A program made the translations under genes and the position numbers. The notes beneath the pieces were generated by a model that saw only the letters and a program-made list of their open reading frames with translations, made no database searches and had not been told where the DNA came from. Below are positions 41,117 through 55,300 of a DNA stretch of 64,000 nt, piece after piece (positions within the stretch are counted from its first letter, which is position 1; the number at the start of each line of letters is the position of its first letter). Source of the DNA: Lineus longissimus (taxonomy: Eukaryota; Nemertea; Pilidiophora; Heteronemertea; Lineidae); contig NC_088312.1 in NCBI RefSeq assembly GCF_910592395.1, forward strand, positions 2,540,001-2,604,000. The letters run 5' to 3'.

Positions 41117-41185
41117 CAACTGTTTGATGTACGAGACGTACATACTAGTATATATATTTGACATCTATTGTACATCAATCAGTTG
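41117..41185. repeat. Inverted repeat with 16-bp arms
   Basis: Left arm CAACTGTTTGATGTAC (41117-41132) pairs with GTACATCAATCAGTTG (41170-41185) at 15 of 16 positions around a 37-base A+T-rich spacer containing tactagtatatata. It could be a small foldback element or a cruciform-prone site. No target-site duplication is evident. Confidence 0.85.
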
Positions 41186-41939
41186 ACATACTTCAACCAT
41201 TTGATTAGGCATTCATGATGTTAACACAAGTTATGGTGTGAATGTTTTAGACGACCACAGAATGTGGTGCAGGCAATGGCAAGATTGCACACATAAATAC
41301 GTTAAGCAGTAATGATGACAAATAGAAATAAGGCAATTTCTCTGTTTGTGTCAACTCCAATTTTACCCATCAGGCAAATGACTGTCAAGTTGGCAAATTG
41401 TGTTGACGTTCATATCTTATTTTTTTGGCATTCCTACATGTAACTCTGACACTCAAGCGCTGACACATACATGATTGTTGAATAACATGCCAGATAGCTT
41501 GGATACTGGCGAATTCATATTGAACAGTTTGAATAGTTTGGACACTTGCGAATATGACATTTTGCTTCCTTTTTTCTCCATTAACCACACATGTGTTCTA
41601 TTTAGTTTGAAGTCAATCGGGATAGTTACTTTATCCAACCAGTTTGTTTTAATTAATCGTAAAGTATACTCGGCACTCTATATAGATTGGCGACATTCTT
41701 TGGTGACATTCTCGTGTCGAGTAGAGTAAAATTTGCCGTATTGGCGTATTCTTTCCTGCTATAAAAGTTCTCATTTCACTGTCTAGCATATTGTTATAAG
41801 TCGCCGGAATGAATAGCCTAGCCCTCATCTGCAGGAGCAAATTTCTGGTGCTATGTCAACCAATGTGACGGATCTCAGCTAGCTACGATGTCTGTTAGCT
41901 GGTATTAGTCCGTAATAATTCGTATTTCGAAGATCCCAT

Positions 41940-42750
41940 TTGGCATCTCTTACCATCTTGCTTGCGGAGGAATGGACCCGAGAGCAACGAGCCACGGCGA
42001 AAGATTATCCAATCATTAGCGAGTCGAGTCTCAACGTCTTTAATCAGTTCGGACAGAGAACGCATCAAGCGTTAGAAAATGTGTTTTCTTTTCATAAATA
42101 TTGGTTTTTGGTCTATGAGACATACGAGCCTGATCGCTTGAATATAACTAATATCTCACTTGGTCCCGCCCATCCACATCTCACATGACTGATTAGCAAC
42201 ACTGAAGCGTTCGCTGGAAGATTCCTGAATTATGCTCGAGTAATCGAGGTTGAAATTAGACGCTGTGGAGAGACGGGGGTAATGGCGTGATGAGGCTTGC
42301 GGGAAGCAGCCACGCGCGGTGATTACACCAGCCTTCCTCGTTAAGCCATGCTGCGACTCCTTTCAGAGTCCGGGGAAGGATTTCGCCATGATTGACATTA
42401 TTTCTGCGGGAACAGCGCCAACGACAATGGAACACACGTCCACGACTTGTTGCATTTCGTGAAGATTTCGCGCTCCCTATGCGACGCTTTGTCTAGGAAG
42501 CTGCCCACCCAAATGAAGCCAATTTCAGAAACAAAAACCCTGCCGGAAAATACCAATTAACTTTCCGTTATAATTATCCGCAGGCTATGTCTTTGAACGG
42601 CGAGGCTAGCGTATAAGATGGTTGCACATTATGACTGACCCCCAGGCTTCTGCGTTTTCATTGTGGCCGCGTCATTATCCCACTCTTGACTACATCAAAC
42701 GCTCTCGAGCCTTTCCCTGGCTATGTAAGCTCGCCATTCAGCAAGAGTAT
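41940..42750. promoter_or_regulatory. GC-balanced block, candidate enhancer in the presumed sim intron
   Basis: About 800 bases of near-balanced composition with several CpGs and homeodomain-like words (attatccaatcattag near 42007, gagtaatcgagg near 42237, gtgattacacc near 42319), set in A+T-rich DNA. The frame at 41940-42188 resembles no known protein and has no splice context. Position in a long first intron of a developmental regulator fits an enhancer, but conservation cannot be judged from one sequence. Confidence 0.25.
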
Positions 42751-43679
42751 CTCTAGATGGTGAAGGGATTATCCTCAGCCACTCATGAAAATGTTAAGAA
42801 ATCATTCGAAATCATCTCAATAGAAAGGTCTGGATCACCTTGTTAGGAACGCTGATCGCTCTTGAGAAATTTGGTTGCTTTTGAGGTTTCTTTCATCCCA
42901 TCTTTACAAGCGCTTCAGTGTACTTTCCATCAGTTAGTGAAATCTCTGCACAGAGAACTGCGGCCAGCTAAAAATGAAACACATTGGTATCAAATTCAAT
43001 GAATGAATTCTGCGCTGGTTAATTTGTTAACGATGACTTTCCAAGGATCCGAGTTATCAATGCTGAGCAAATCGCGCTTCTTTTAAGGAGAGCATTCAAC
43101 TCGATTCGACTAATTAACGATTCACTAACGAGTCGATTTGATATAATTAACCACGATGTTGAATACAGGTGTTGAGTTAACCCTAACCGGCTGAATGAAT
43201 TTTCTCAAGATACAAGTCAGTGTCTGAAAAGAACACATCTGAGTCAGTGATGCTCAACATTGAATAAAGCACAGGTACATGTACTGAAGGGTTAAAGAGA
43301 AAATAAACGTGCCACATTTTTGCTTGAAGTAATGCAGATATCTTGAATAGCTTTTGAGCACGATGTTTTTAGGATCCTTTTCTCGAGTAGCACGACGCTG
43401 TGCATTGAAATGCACTTGTACAACATTGAGAAATGAGCAATGGTAAACAACCTCCAAATATCTGTCGCGTCGGATCTAAAGACTCGGTGTTTCCACACAG
43501 GATTTCATGATTCGAAGCACATAGGAGCACCACTCAGTATCAATTCACTGATAACACCATGATTCAAGCTAAGGAAAATCATCATCCCAATGACAAATGG
43601 TCGCCGGTCTTCTCCAGATCAGTTGATTAGTTCGGCGGTCCTCTGGGTCGAGTTTGAGTAACAGATCAATAGAAATCCT

Positions 43680-43706
43680 GGCCGCCATATCCTAGTAATG
43701 GCGGCC
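43680..43706. promoter_or_regulatory. Inverted pair of ATGGCGGCC words (YY1/Pho-like)
   Basis: GGCCGCCAT (43680-43688) and ATGGCGGCC (43698-43706) form perfect 9-bp arms around a 9-base spacer. ATGGC is the core bound by YY1/Pleiohomeotic, so this could be a dimeric site in the presumed sim intron. The protein assignment is inference. Confidence 0.4.
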
Positions 43707-44229
43707 TCAATGGCCGAACAGTAATCACAAACCCATCATCATATTAAACTGTCCCAAGATGAAAACATCTTCAGAAAGTGAAGCTTCGGACAAATACTCT
43801 GGGGGTTATCTGAGTAAACCATAAATGACTGTTACAGGCTAGTTTGCAAGGCGCTTTGAATGATGGAGGTTTCAACAGGATTTGCTTACTATGATACCAG
43901 ATGCAAAAGCTGTCAGAAAATACCCAGGGTACAACTCAAACGATTCGAATCAAATTTTGTAATTGAAAGCAAGATTAGAATAACGGATAACGTCCTGTAA
44001 CGAAGAGCTTTCAAAAGCTGGCTACACAAGAGATAACTCGTAGTATCAAGTGGTAACCTTACGCTATATCACAATACGTAAGACAAAGGCATCAATTAAT
44101 ACAGTCCAGTTGTAATAATGACACTTTGCTAACAACCAAGTTCGATAAAAATATGATGAAAGAATGGTTCACAGGTGGGAATAATAGCTTCTTGTGGTTA
44201 CAAGTTGTAAGACCGCGTATCAAAGATTA

Positions 44230-44570
44230 CGTTTTTTTACTAGATCCGACCGCGAACGGCTCGGGGCGGATGTGAATGTGATCGTTCTGAATAGTTAAGG
44301 CGTATCTCGCCGTTTAGAGCGTTCGATTAGGCCGACTAATTTGCCACATATATCATAGCCTGGTCGCAAAGATCCAAAGATATGTCCGCCAAAAAGAATA
44401 AAACATTATCTCATGCCTTAATGACAGAACCCGATGCGTGCCAATGAGCGAGTTACGACTGGATCAGCGCATCTCGCGAAGCCGCGTCCTCTGCGGAGCT
44501 CTCACTGAAGATTCCGCGATACAACACGATCACGCGCGTGTGGAAGCAAAATATCTTTTTAATATACGCT
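44230..44570. promoter_or_regulatory. CpG-rich block, candidate regulatory element
   Basis: Unmethylated-looking CpG density (gatccgaccgcgaacggctc, gcgcatctcgcgaagccgcg, atcacgcgcgtg) in A+T-rich surroundings, with no sustained open frame on either strand. It could be an enhancer, an alternative promoter, or a repeat of unknown type. Confidence 0.25.
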
Positions 44571-47500
44571 CTTTATGGCTTTGATTTGATTCGCCTTTGC
44601 ATGTGAGCACGATCACCAAGGTTTCTGCCTACAAAATTATGCAAAAACCTGAATCGACCACGTTTGATTTTCTTGCCACACACGCAACCGATAATCATGC
44701 TATTTCATAGTCACGATTCATTCTCCTGCATAGGCTTAAAAAGAAACTAAACTTGCTTCAATATCCGCATCAAATGATAAGCAATACATTAAAATTATCA
44801 AAATCACTTATGCGTGCATTTAATTAAGATGCAATCCGACTAATTAGTTTATTATTTTTTCTTAGGCTTTTGACGGGCAGACAATGGAGCTTTGACACGC
44901 TGCTCAACTGATAGGCCTATCGTCAAAATTAAATCCAAACTTAACAAATACAATATGGCGCCCATGTTTTTCTGATCGGCGATAGATCTTTCCCATCATA
45001 TCGAGTTACAATGAAAGTGACGTTTCCGTTCTCGTTTTATGACGATGGCATGAGGTCGTAGCTTCGTTGCGTGAGCAAACCTCTATATTTCCCAACCCGG
45101 CACGTCAAAAGGTAACAATCGGATTAATAGACCCTTTGACGTTTTAGAATTTATCACTTCAGTATCAGTTAGAAAACATTCGATACAAATAAGTCACCAA
45201 AGCGACGATGCTATCAAATTTGATTACAATAGCGTTCGTCTTTAGTCTTTATCATTCTCTATTTTGTAATCAGTATACTGATTGAGCAGGCTTGTATACT
45301 GTGGAAGGCGACAGAGAATGAAAAAGGCATTTGGCCATTAACAATGCACACCCATACATAACGTGAAAATGCACGGAGCTGCGCTGACAAGTTATTACTG
45401 AAACAATGCACACTGAAGCAGATTTGTTGTTGGTAGATTGATTTCCGAAATTAAGGAGATATATGTCAATAATATCATAATGACAAATCAAATTGCGTCC
45501 ACAGGTTGTTGGAGCACGCAGAAGAAGGCCACTGAACGCGTTACAAGCCTTCCTCAATTTTTATCCGCCGTATTTGTCATGGACATGAAGTCGCAATACA
45601 TACACTGACATGACTGTACACTATGTGTGCAAGCTATCACATACATAATTTCGTTCAACATATCCCCATATCACAAGCAGCTCTATACACTACGAGATCT
45701 CTGCGTGTAGTATCATGGCAGCATTCTTCCCACTCAAGACATCATTATGACACGTTTCATACTGAATCTAACAATGCAAATGAGACAGTAGCGAACGTAC
45801 GTGACTTTCACACTGAACACCTAGTCATCGTACGCCGTCAAACCGCCGATTGGAAAATTGCTTAAATGATAGTTTGAGATGGCAAGACCGATTCAAAGGT
45901 GCATGGTCTTCTGTAAATGTATTAGTATTTTCAATCAACAAGAGTTGGAATCATGTTCGGAAGACTTCCACTTTAATTGAACTAAAGAATATGTATGTTT
46001 TGTGCTGTAACACACAGCCATGATTAACAAAGTTGGAATGAATGTCACTAGAGAGAGATCACTACATTCGCTTGATCGAATGTAACAGTGCTAAACCTTA
46101 CGGTTTTGTAACTTTTTGTACGAATGCATTGGTTCTTCTCAGGTTGGTATTACTTAATGAATGGTTCACTAGTCTTGGTGAAAGGATACAAGTTGTAGAA
46201 TGTGTGTTGAGGAGGGCCAAGCAGATAGAACCATTCACAGAAGCAACCCTGCTGGGAAATTATTTTGATCAGTCGTGCCTGATCGAGCGGCTGTAATAGA
46301 TGGTTGACTGTATCCGCCATTTACAATTATGAGAACTGGTGGGGTGGGATTTGAGGGGATCGCATATTTCTGCCTCATAAACACGAAATATTGCTCCAAC
46401 ATGATGTTTCAACGATCCCAGAATCGTCACTACTCTCACTTATTGTTAGTTTTTTTGTGATTATGCCGTAAGCCTGTTGACCTCCTCTTTGCAGGAGAGA
46501 AGATTTTAAGTTCGCTCTACTTTCTTCTTATAGCACGTCATCATACTCCATATGTTTTAGTGACACATGAACTCAGCGAGGGTACGCGAATCTTCTTCAC
46601 ATTGTATTTTTTAGTCGTTGAAAAAAGCAATATCTTAATGACATTGATATAGTGACGTTCATTGTACCTTGGCATCCTTTTCTTTAGCGAGTTGGTTACA
46701 TTTTATTTATTACTCAAAAAGTGGCTAGTAACGTCCATTACTTTACCAAACAAAGTCAAAATAACGTAGAAATGTCAACAGCAACAGGTGTTGCCATGCA
46801 TGCAAGTCTTTCACTTTCACTAACTAAAATCTACCAAGAAATAGTTGATGATTAAACCCTTTATTGTCCCATTCATATCACAACGGAAAGGTGTGTGGAT
46901 AACAATTGAACTTGCCACTCACAAAGCACTTGCTGTGAAATCTTCAAGTTGCCATTTATGAAACCGATGTTTACGCCGCAGGTGTCAAGATACAATATAT
47001 CTGATATCATTATTAGCGTCACAGTTGGTAGGTAACAGTCCAACTGTTATTGGTGGGCACAGTGACTGATGGTTTATGGCTGTATCAAACTATTGAGAAA
47101 CTTGCTGCCAATATGGTTTATGCGTGTTGGGTCAAGTGTGGACACCTTTACACTTTGAAAGTCGAATGACATATGCGTTTGGTTATATCCCAATCACTAA
47201 AAACTATGGGTCTGTTATCACGTATTCTTTGGCAGAAAATCGCTTATTGATGCAAGTTGCATGCATAGACTTTAACAGTAAGCTGTGGTTCTGACTCCGT
47301 TTTATGAGGAAAAGTACTAGCGTATGCTGTTTAAAAAGTCATCCGGACCTCATCGTGACCCCGATCACTTGGCTTCTTCGTGTGAACGATATTGGTGACC
47401 GGATACTAACCACCGGGAGCCTGGTTGTCCGTACCTTGAATCCAAAAGTAGAATGGTGGGACATTGCTCTAAGACGATTTTGATAAATGGTTACCCGTGA

Positions 47501-49373
47501 TTTTGGAGTGGCGAGCTTCGGCTGTGGGGTTGGTCAGACTCATTACTTGGCTGTGTCAATATCATCAGTAAATGTGCGAGCAACACGATGGATGCGCGAG
47601 TAACTCAAGAACAATGATATCTCCTCATCCATTCTTCTGTACTGACAAGGTCGACTGGACCTATATCATGATGGCTCTTTCTACAAAGGGAACTGTTTGC
47701 TCCTTATATAAATACCCTTGGTGCAGCCATAAGATCATACAAACACGTTGATGACACTAATGACATCCCTTTGATATTTTGAATTGTTTTTATTGGTGTT
47801 TGTTGACTCTTTTGTATTAAGACGGGTTTTTTTGGAGTGCCGGGGGTTGGCTGGGCGCTGGCCGCCCCTAATGCCGTGACCCAAGTTCAAGTCTCCGACA
47901 AATATTTCGCCAAGAATCAACAAAGAAAAAGGTTCGGACAACACCTTAATTTTTGAGTGACCGTTGTTAGGGTGGGTTTTGGGGATCGGCTAAGACTGGT
48001 TACTTCTGATACCAACTTATCTCTTTAAGATTTTGACCAATTTGGGCTCTTTTGGCATGTTGGAAGCCTATTCACATTTCCTTTGCAAAGTTTGATGGTG
48101 AAATTCGAATGAAAGTCATGGTTGGCATTTTTAAGGAAATTGTTCAATATTTGCAGAATCTGGTACCATATTATTATATTGTGCCAAAAATACTGTTGCA
48201 AGTTGAATTTGCGTGCCTTATCTCCGGTTGAGATCTGGCGAAGATACGAAGGGATGAACTGGGTGCTTGATCACGGACAGATAGGAAAGGGAATGAGACC
48301 AACTTCGAGGCCTGTCTTTGGCACAAGGTAATTAATAAGCAATGTGTCAAGAGATTTTCTCTTTCTGGGACAGAAGTTCGTACTTACGTAAACATGTACG
48401 CACACACAAATAAACAAAATTAATGTAAATTCTATACGTGGCGGATACGTTCAGGTCTTTTACGGTTGTCTTAACTGGGTCGTGTGTATGTATATACCCT
48501 GATCGGAGTGTGGTAGTTCTGCCAACCAATCAGATAGTATGATACCATCCTCCCTAATTTGACAATGTTTCTTGAGCTTTGAGGGTTATCAAGAATACTC
48601 TTCAACCGTATACTGCATGTTCTTCAAGAAGATATCATCAGGCTGGTTTCTAAGATAAATATTTGGTGATTCTGTTTCGAATTCTAATTATGTTTTAAAC
48701 AAGACATCTCAAGGCCGAAAAACGTTTTGGGGGAAAAACACATTTGGGCGCTTATTATAATGAGTTTTGAATTATATCGCATTTCATGATGATAGCAACA
48801 TGCCGAGCACATCAGCATTCTGTGAAATTCGCTTTTCTGGAGTTGCGCTTTTAAGAAGGTTCAAATTTGATACTTAGCAATAACATTGACCAATTTGCAT
48901 TGGCGTAACGTCTGTGTCTAAATGGACGATATAATGTTAAAATGTGACTGCTGTTCAGGAAATAGGTCAGCGAAGGCAAGGTTTTATACGGTTTTTTTAA
49001 CGTTGCCTTTGGACGGTTTGCCAAATTTCTGTTCTCGCTTTCCTGACGGCGTTTTCCTCTGTGAAATGGTCCATCTGTTGGTCGTATATACCGAGTTATC
49101 TGTAAAGATAAGCAAGATAAACTTTAGGTTCATCTCAAATTAACACACGACAGCCGAATGTCAAATTGTTTAACGTTCTAAACAAGGGGGACACGTCCAA
49201 GGCAAAACAGGTGCCAGTTGCTACGAATTTGTGTAATTTCGGACAAAGAACAAATGCGAATATTCCGTGTAATTAATGTTTGATCGAATTTCGGTGAAAT
49301 TTTGGTATTTGATCGGCTTGGGTGATAGTCATCATGGGCCATAAATGTGAGACTTCTCACTGTGAATGGAACG

Positions 49374-49390
49374 CGACCGCCGCCATCTTG
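49374..49390 (-). promoter_or_regulatory. YY1-type site (AAGATGGCGGCGG) on the minus strand
   Basis: The minus strand reads CAAGATGGCGGCGGTCGCG, matching the AANATGGCGGC consensus of YY1 and doubling as a good start-codon context. The frame from this ATG runs only MAAVAFHSQ before a stop, and a weak donor (GTGAGA) interrupts it. It may be a promoter relic or a genuine first-exon start. The site itself is clear, the function is not. Confidence 0.35.
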
Positions 49391-52300
49391 CCGACTAGAA
49401 ATGGTTGCGTCTCCCGAACAGGGAACCAATCAGAACGCTATTATAGTCCTAGGACATATTATTTCAGTGGAGTCTGCACCAATTATCCAGACACACCTAC
49501 ACAATACTAGATATTGAAATAATAGGTGTCATCCCACGTCCACCAGCAGCTGCGAGACGCCATCATTGGGAAGTCCATCAAAAGGACGATAAAGCACCAG
49601 AATCGTGAAAAAATCAACCACATTCTGAAAAGCACCCGCACTTTCGTTCTTTTGAATAAAAAAAACGGACGCAGATTTAAACAACATCCCAAATGTCGCT
49701 GATATCGGCACCGTTGATTCGTTCCTTTCACCCATTCTTTTAGATATGTCATCAAATCTCATCCTTCTTTTACAATATTTACCATCAAAAGCAAAGAATA
49801 TCTTTTGTTACAACTCTCACTTCGGCGTTTTTGATCTTGTGGACCCCGATCGCACCTTGTTTTCTCCCTGACAAAGCCATCTTGGAATTGACATCCGCCG
49901 GATGACAGCGGTATGCACTTCCGTCATTTATATATTGTTGATTCTGTATGCCACCTAGTGTTCAACTACTGAATTAGGATGCACTTTGACACAATAATAA
50001 ATCCGGACACTTCGAAATCGCAAAATTGTGAGATGAGCATTGCTGCAATACCGGTATATCACCTGCGAAATTCTTGAATTTTAGTCTCGTCGGTGAAAAA
50101 TGTCAGGGTGCATTGATAGATATATTTAACACAATTAATTTATTCTGTACGTGAAGTACTTAAAAACAATCGGGGTGGCCTCATCGTGGACCTACCATTC
50201 AGCGTTAAGCTAGAAAATGTCTTGCAAATTAATCTTAGAATCGCAGTACCATCTTGTTTAAAGCCATATACCGTTGCTATACAAGTCGTCAGGCTTATCT
50301 TCTGGTCTATACTTATCTAGAGTGTAATTATGCCTGTCCGTCATACCTAGAAACCCCAGGTGATTCCGCATCCTGTCAACCCTACACCAACAGTAATTCA
50401 GTTAATTCTAGGGTAGGTTTCATCCAAACACCAGCAAATCAACGATTATTGTACAAACTCTATTCGGGCCATCTGGCTTTTAGAGATTTCCTTCGGACAT
50501 CAAATAGATCCTTTTCGCTCTTTTTACCAGTGATGGAAACATGATCCAGTCTTATTCATGACACTACCACAAAGAGCGAACTCTCACTGCCAGTCCGTAC
50601 AATGGACCAGTAATGACGGTAACTCAGCCGAGGAGATGACGCTGATAAGAGAAGTTTGCAGGCTGCATTCGCGCCCGGGATTCGCGCCTCCTGTTTTCTA
50701 AACAACGTAGGGTGGTTCCAAATACTGTTGGCATATTACATGTACATGTACATACAGTGACCACATTGGCCTCCTCATTAACTGCTTTTGCTTGTAACCC
50801 ACTGGTTACGTGTATTTTACTTGTGTTGGTAAATGCAGAGAATGGTTATTGTTATCATCCTAAAAACCTTCGCTTGAGGCCTGGCTTATTAATTTATTAG
50901 TTAGCATTGTAGAGCGCAGAAACATTTATTCAAAAAAGTAAACATTTTGAAATTTTTAAGAACAAAATATCTGATTAGATGAACCACTTAAAACATGCCG
51001 CCTGGCGGTTGTTTATTTATGGTAAAGGCGTTTCGTTGTTATAGAGCGTACTCCATCTGATGACATAAAATTATCCATTGTTGCATCACAAGTCTTAAAC
51101 AAACTGTGCTTGTGTCAGTCCTTTATTCCACGAACCTTTCGAATAAATCCTCCTAAAAGATGCGCGGGCGGACCTGACTGGTCCCGAAGGATTAATAAAA
51201 TAATAAAATAAACATTAAAAATGTACTCACTCATTTCAGACTAAAATCACACCGCGACTTAATTTTGGTAAGAGTCAACATGAAAATTACCATGTACACT
51301 TTCCACGGACACATCATCTTTGTTTTATTTTGCAAAGAGTCTCTTTATAGTAAGACTAATGATAACTTAGTAGAAACGTCAATGAGAATAAAGACGCCAA
51401 TCTCGGGTAAAATCATCATTGAAATGTCCCTCCTCTTTATTATTCTTGGCGCTAATTAGGAACAAGCGGCACTTGAGTGGTCCGGGCCGAGATTATCATG
51501 AGAGAGCGGGACATGAGTCGGGTCTCGTGCGGACTCGTCGCGGGAGTGCGTCGCGGGAGACGAGGAGGGCTAACATGTTCATGAATAAAATAAGACGCGT
51601 TAAGGAAATTCCATTTAAGTGTGGTTTTATGTACCTATTCTCTCAAGAGAACCAGCTCTTGTGTTGCACTCTTGAAATATCAGGCATTCTTGAAAGATCA
51701 GGCACTCCCCGCCGACAGGATATGGTTATATTTGGATATAAAGCGGCGTCACATTTATTTTTTGTGACTTTTTGTCTATTAATTCGTCACATGGAGCCCT
51801 GTATCAGCCTAGACCTAGCTCCATCTTTTCCGCAACGCGGTCCTTGCTGATGGTTTAGAATCTTACCAAAATCCGTCTGGGAGTATTCTCAGCCCAGTCA
51901 GCAGACTTTTGTCTATCCAGCCAGGGACAGATTCTGTCTGAAGAGGGCAGCCTCACGCATAGTTCAGCAAATCACCCTGCAAAAACAGCCCGCATATACC
52001 CGGGTGCGCGTACCGCTTGCGGTCGGGCACAGTTAGTGCAAAGTGTGCTACTCTAACGTATTTGCTGGCGAGAAATTCGATCATACTTTGTCAACTCCAC
52101 CATATGGTTAAGTTTGCTCCAGTGAAATGATTAGTTAAGTCGTAGTGGACAAAGAAATGTATATGCCCTTGATTGTGGCCAAGGATATTGAAGAGAACAT
52201 GCCTATTTCAACTGCCAGTGTAATTCTTCCGCATCAATACAAAATGTATTTCCAATAATGTCTGTTTGAACTATACATGTACACAGCTCAACAAGTCGAA

Positions 52301-55300
52301 GAATCAAACCAAACTGGCAGCGCGCTCCGAGGTTGAGATTTCAAAATATATATGTCAGGATGTACATTGTATTGCAGGAACGTGCGTTTCTGTGTAAAAT
52401 TCTCTCCAGTATTCATTTGAGCCGTATAATGAGTGTAGAATATTCTTGGGAATATGTCGAATAACCTATTCAGTATCGGGGTGACCAATGTGATTTAGTC
52501 ATAGCCCTAATCCTCTCTGACGGTCAGTAACTGCTTCAATCATATCTCCCAATGCCATAAAGGCCGCCCTTGGATCTAACTTGTAACATTTGAGCCTGGT
52601 GACAAATTGGTCTGCAGATAAGCCTGGCCACAAGGGAGCATTCTGTTTCCATTGCAATATCGAACGCACTGCCAACTTCCGTTCTAGACACAGCTAGTGG
52701 TCAGTCGAAACGACATCTCCGGTTAAAATGATAAATCGCCTCTTAAAAGCGCACTTTTTCTTTGTTTAGCGCAGCGGATGTTTACCGTCCTCCTAAGCGG
52801 TAATGCGACCTAGAGTGACGAAATCAACATGGCGGCGAACGGGGTCGAATCGATGCTATGTTTACAATGAATTCTTTGCAATACTTCACCGTATTGTTTC
52901 CCTGTCTATCTTCAGTCACTCTGTGTCCTGACACTTCTCTTTTTGCAATTAAGTGGCCATTCGTTGATTGATAATTATACAATGATTATACGAGTAGCCT
53001 TCAATTTCTAAGGTTTTGTTGGAATGATTGGCAGACTGATGGCTGACAGATGTAACCCAACATGATGGATAGTTTACTGCTAATTGGCCATTGTAATTGA
53101 AGGGCCTCATCAATCAAATACATGTCAGGTCACAGATTCTTATCAGCATGTTTGCAGGAGAGAATTCTTCTCTCTGTTTGATGCAACAACCGATTTTTAC
53201 ATATCCAAATATCAAAAGAACGATCACAACAGTGAATAACCCTTTTATCAACAACGTATACCTTTCTCCAATTATCCTTTTTTGAGACAAAGGAACTGTC
53301 CATTATATAGTCAATAATTACGTTACTTGCAATGTTGGTGATCTGAGAATCTGACAGATTTATTGAATGTGGCAAAAAGTCATATAGTAGTGGGTATAAA
53401 ATATCAAATTTGCAGTCGAAATTATACACCGTTTGGTGATGTTATCAGGGTTTTCTACATGACGTTTACTGAGATTTTGACGCCACCTTATTCTCACTGT
53501 AATTTTTGGAAAAAGGCTGCCTTATCAGCAGTGTTCTACCTACAGTGTTTCAGCCAAGACTTGTCCTTAATTGAGCTTGTAAAAGACCTCGAAGAGTTTT
53601 TAATTTCCCTCAAAGCATATTCGGGATGCATACATATGTTGATTGAAAAACCTTCGAGCTCAAAGTTCATACTAGATGTACCGTAGATCGTGCACTATGA
53701 TCCCATGAATGAAACATGATATTTATCTAATTACGAATTTAAAGGGCAGAGTTTAGCAAGAATAACATGTAATCATCATATTGTAAGCTATTAATTCCCA
53801 GAAAATTATCCAAACAAAGACATTTTATGAAACAAAACCTTATAACAAGTAAAATGCACCATCGCAAAACGTGCATAATATCGTATTTTGCCGATTATTT
53901 CGGTTTATTTCTCGATAACATTCTGATCGCGGCTAATACACTATTATTGAAAGGAATTATATCTGACAAATGATTACAGATCATTCGAGGTACATTTACA
54001 ATGAAATCGTAACTGTTGCAAGCAACAAGTGCATGCGCGCGCACGCTGTTTCAGTATTTCAATGGTGGCCATGTTTTCTCACGACAATAACAATAGAATT
54101 GGCAAGTGGTTGGATTTGTTTTGTTGCGGTTCAAAGTTGTGTCATTCTCAGTGAAATTCCATTTATGCCACGGCAGTGACTTTTGATTCAGAGAGAGATG
54201 TGAAAGCGTCACATCCATAAGATTTTACTATTGGACAGCCATGCTTCATACGCTGTCCTCGTAGTGATTGACATCTCACAAAGTAGAGAGCCAAGCCTTG
54301 TTAGCGGGAACTCTGCTTTTGGAACGTGCCTAATTGGGTAAGGTGCCATCACATCAGTTCCACCTTCTTTCCGTGTCTTCATTAGGTACGGTTCCCTCTC
54401 CACAACCCGGCGTCTGACGGCTAGCGTGAGCTATTCATAAGCGCAGGAAAATTGGAGAGTAGCGAGTGACTTGGCGTGAGTGAGAGATTTGAGGCGTTGT
54501 CACGAACCGGGGCTGGCTGTGATTCATCCAACGCCGTCCAAATTGGCTTTGTCAGCCGCCTTGCACTTTCTTAGCAGATTCATCACCGGTAGAATAAAGC
54601 TTAAGAAAACCTTAGGTGTTAGAGCTTCATAAGAATAAGTGAAGAGAACATATTTAGGTGTCGGGAGAGGTTAAGAAAAACTTGTGATTCTGATACGCTG
54701 TTGTTAGCCTGGTTACCATTACAATGTTAAATTGTATTTGTAGTGTTCATGAACTAAGATGTTAGTGCATGTCAACATCAAGCAAAATGTCACCACTAAG
54801 ACTAAAATACTTGGTTGATACGAACACCAAAGCAAGGAGTCGCAACGTAATTCATGAAAGTGGCATGAAGACATCAGACATCATTAGTCACAACACCTTT
54901 CTCAACGTTATCTAATTAATCCCAGAGATAATTAACGCACACCTAATTATCTGGACACGGAACGATCAGAAATCATAACCACCACCCATTAAACGTATTC
55001 AGAAACCATAAATTTGTACTTGGCTGTCATGACGATAAAATACGCCCGACCAGAGAGTTGCTCTTAATCACTGAAAGGTAAACAAAACATTAGGACTCTT
55101 AATTTCAAGTTGGTAGAGTGCTTTGCGAGAGGCTGAGCATGATGTTGCATCTTGAACGGGACTTTAGAGGTTTATCGCTTTGTATTAGTGTGCATCCTTC
55201 ACTGTCACACTTGAACTATGGAGCATATCTTATGAGTGGTGGTACGACATGGGGTGGGACGTAATGATAGACTATAAGCAGGAGCTAGGTGGTCAAATTT

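Noticed and set aside
47735-47944. Minus-strand frame with a VGDLNLGHG stretch, vaguely like a LINE endonuclease GDFN motif
   Set aside because: Only four residues resemble the motif, and no other endonuclease or reverse transcriptase signature is nearby on either strand.
52826-52868. ATG in good context (caacATGGCGGCG) at 52829
   Set aside because: The frame stops after 13 codons and the possible donor inside is weak. Better read as a YY1-type word.
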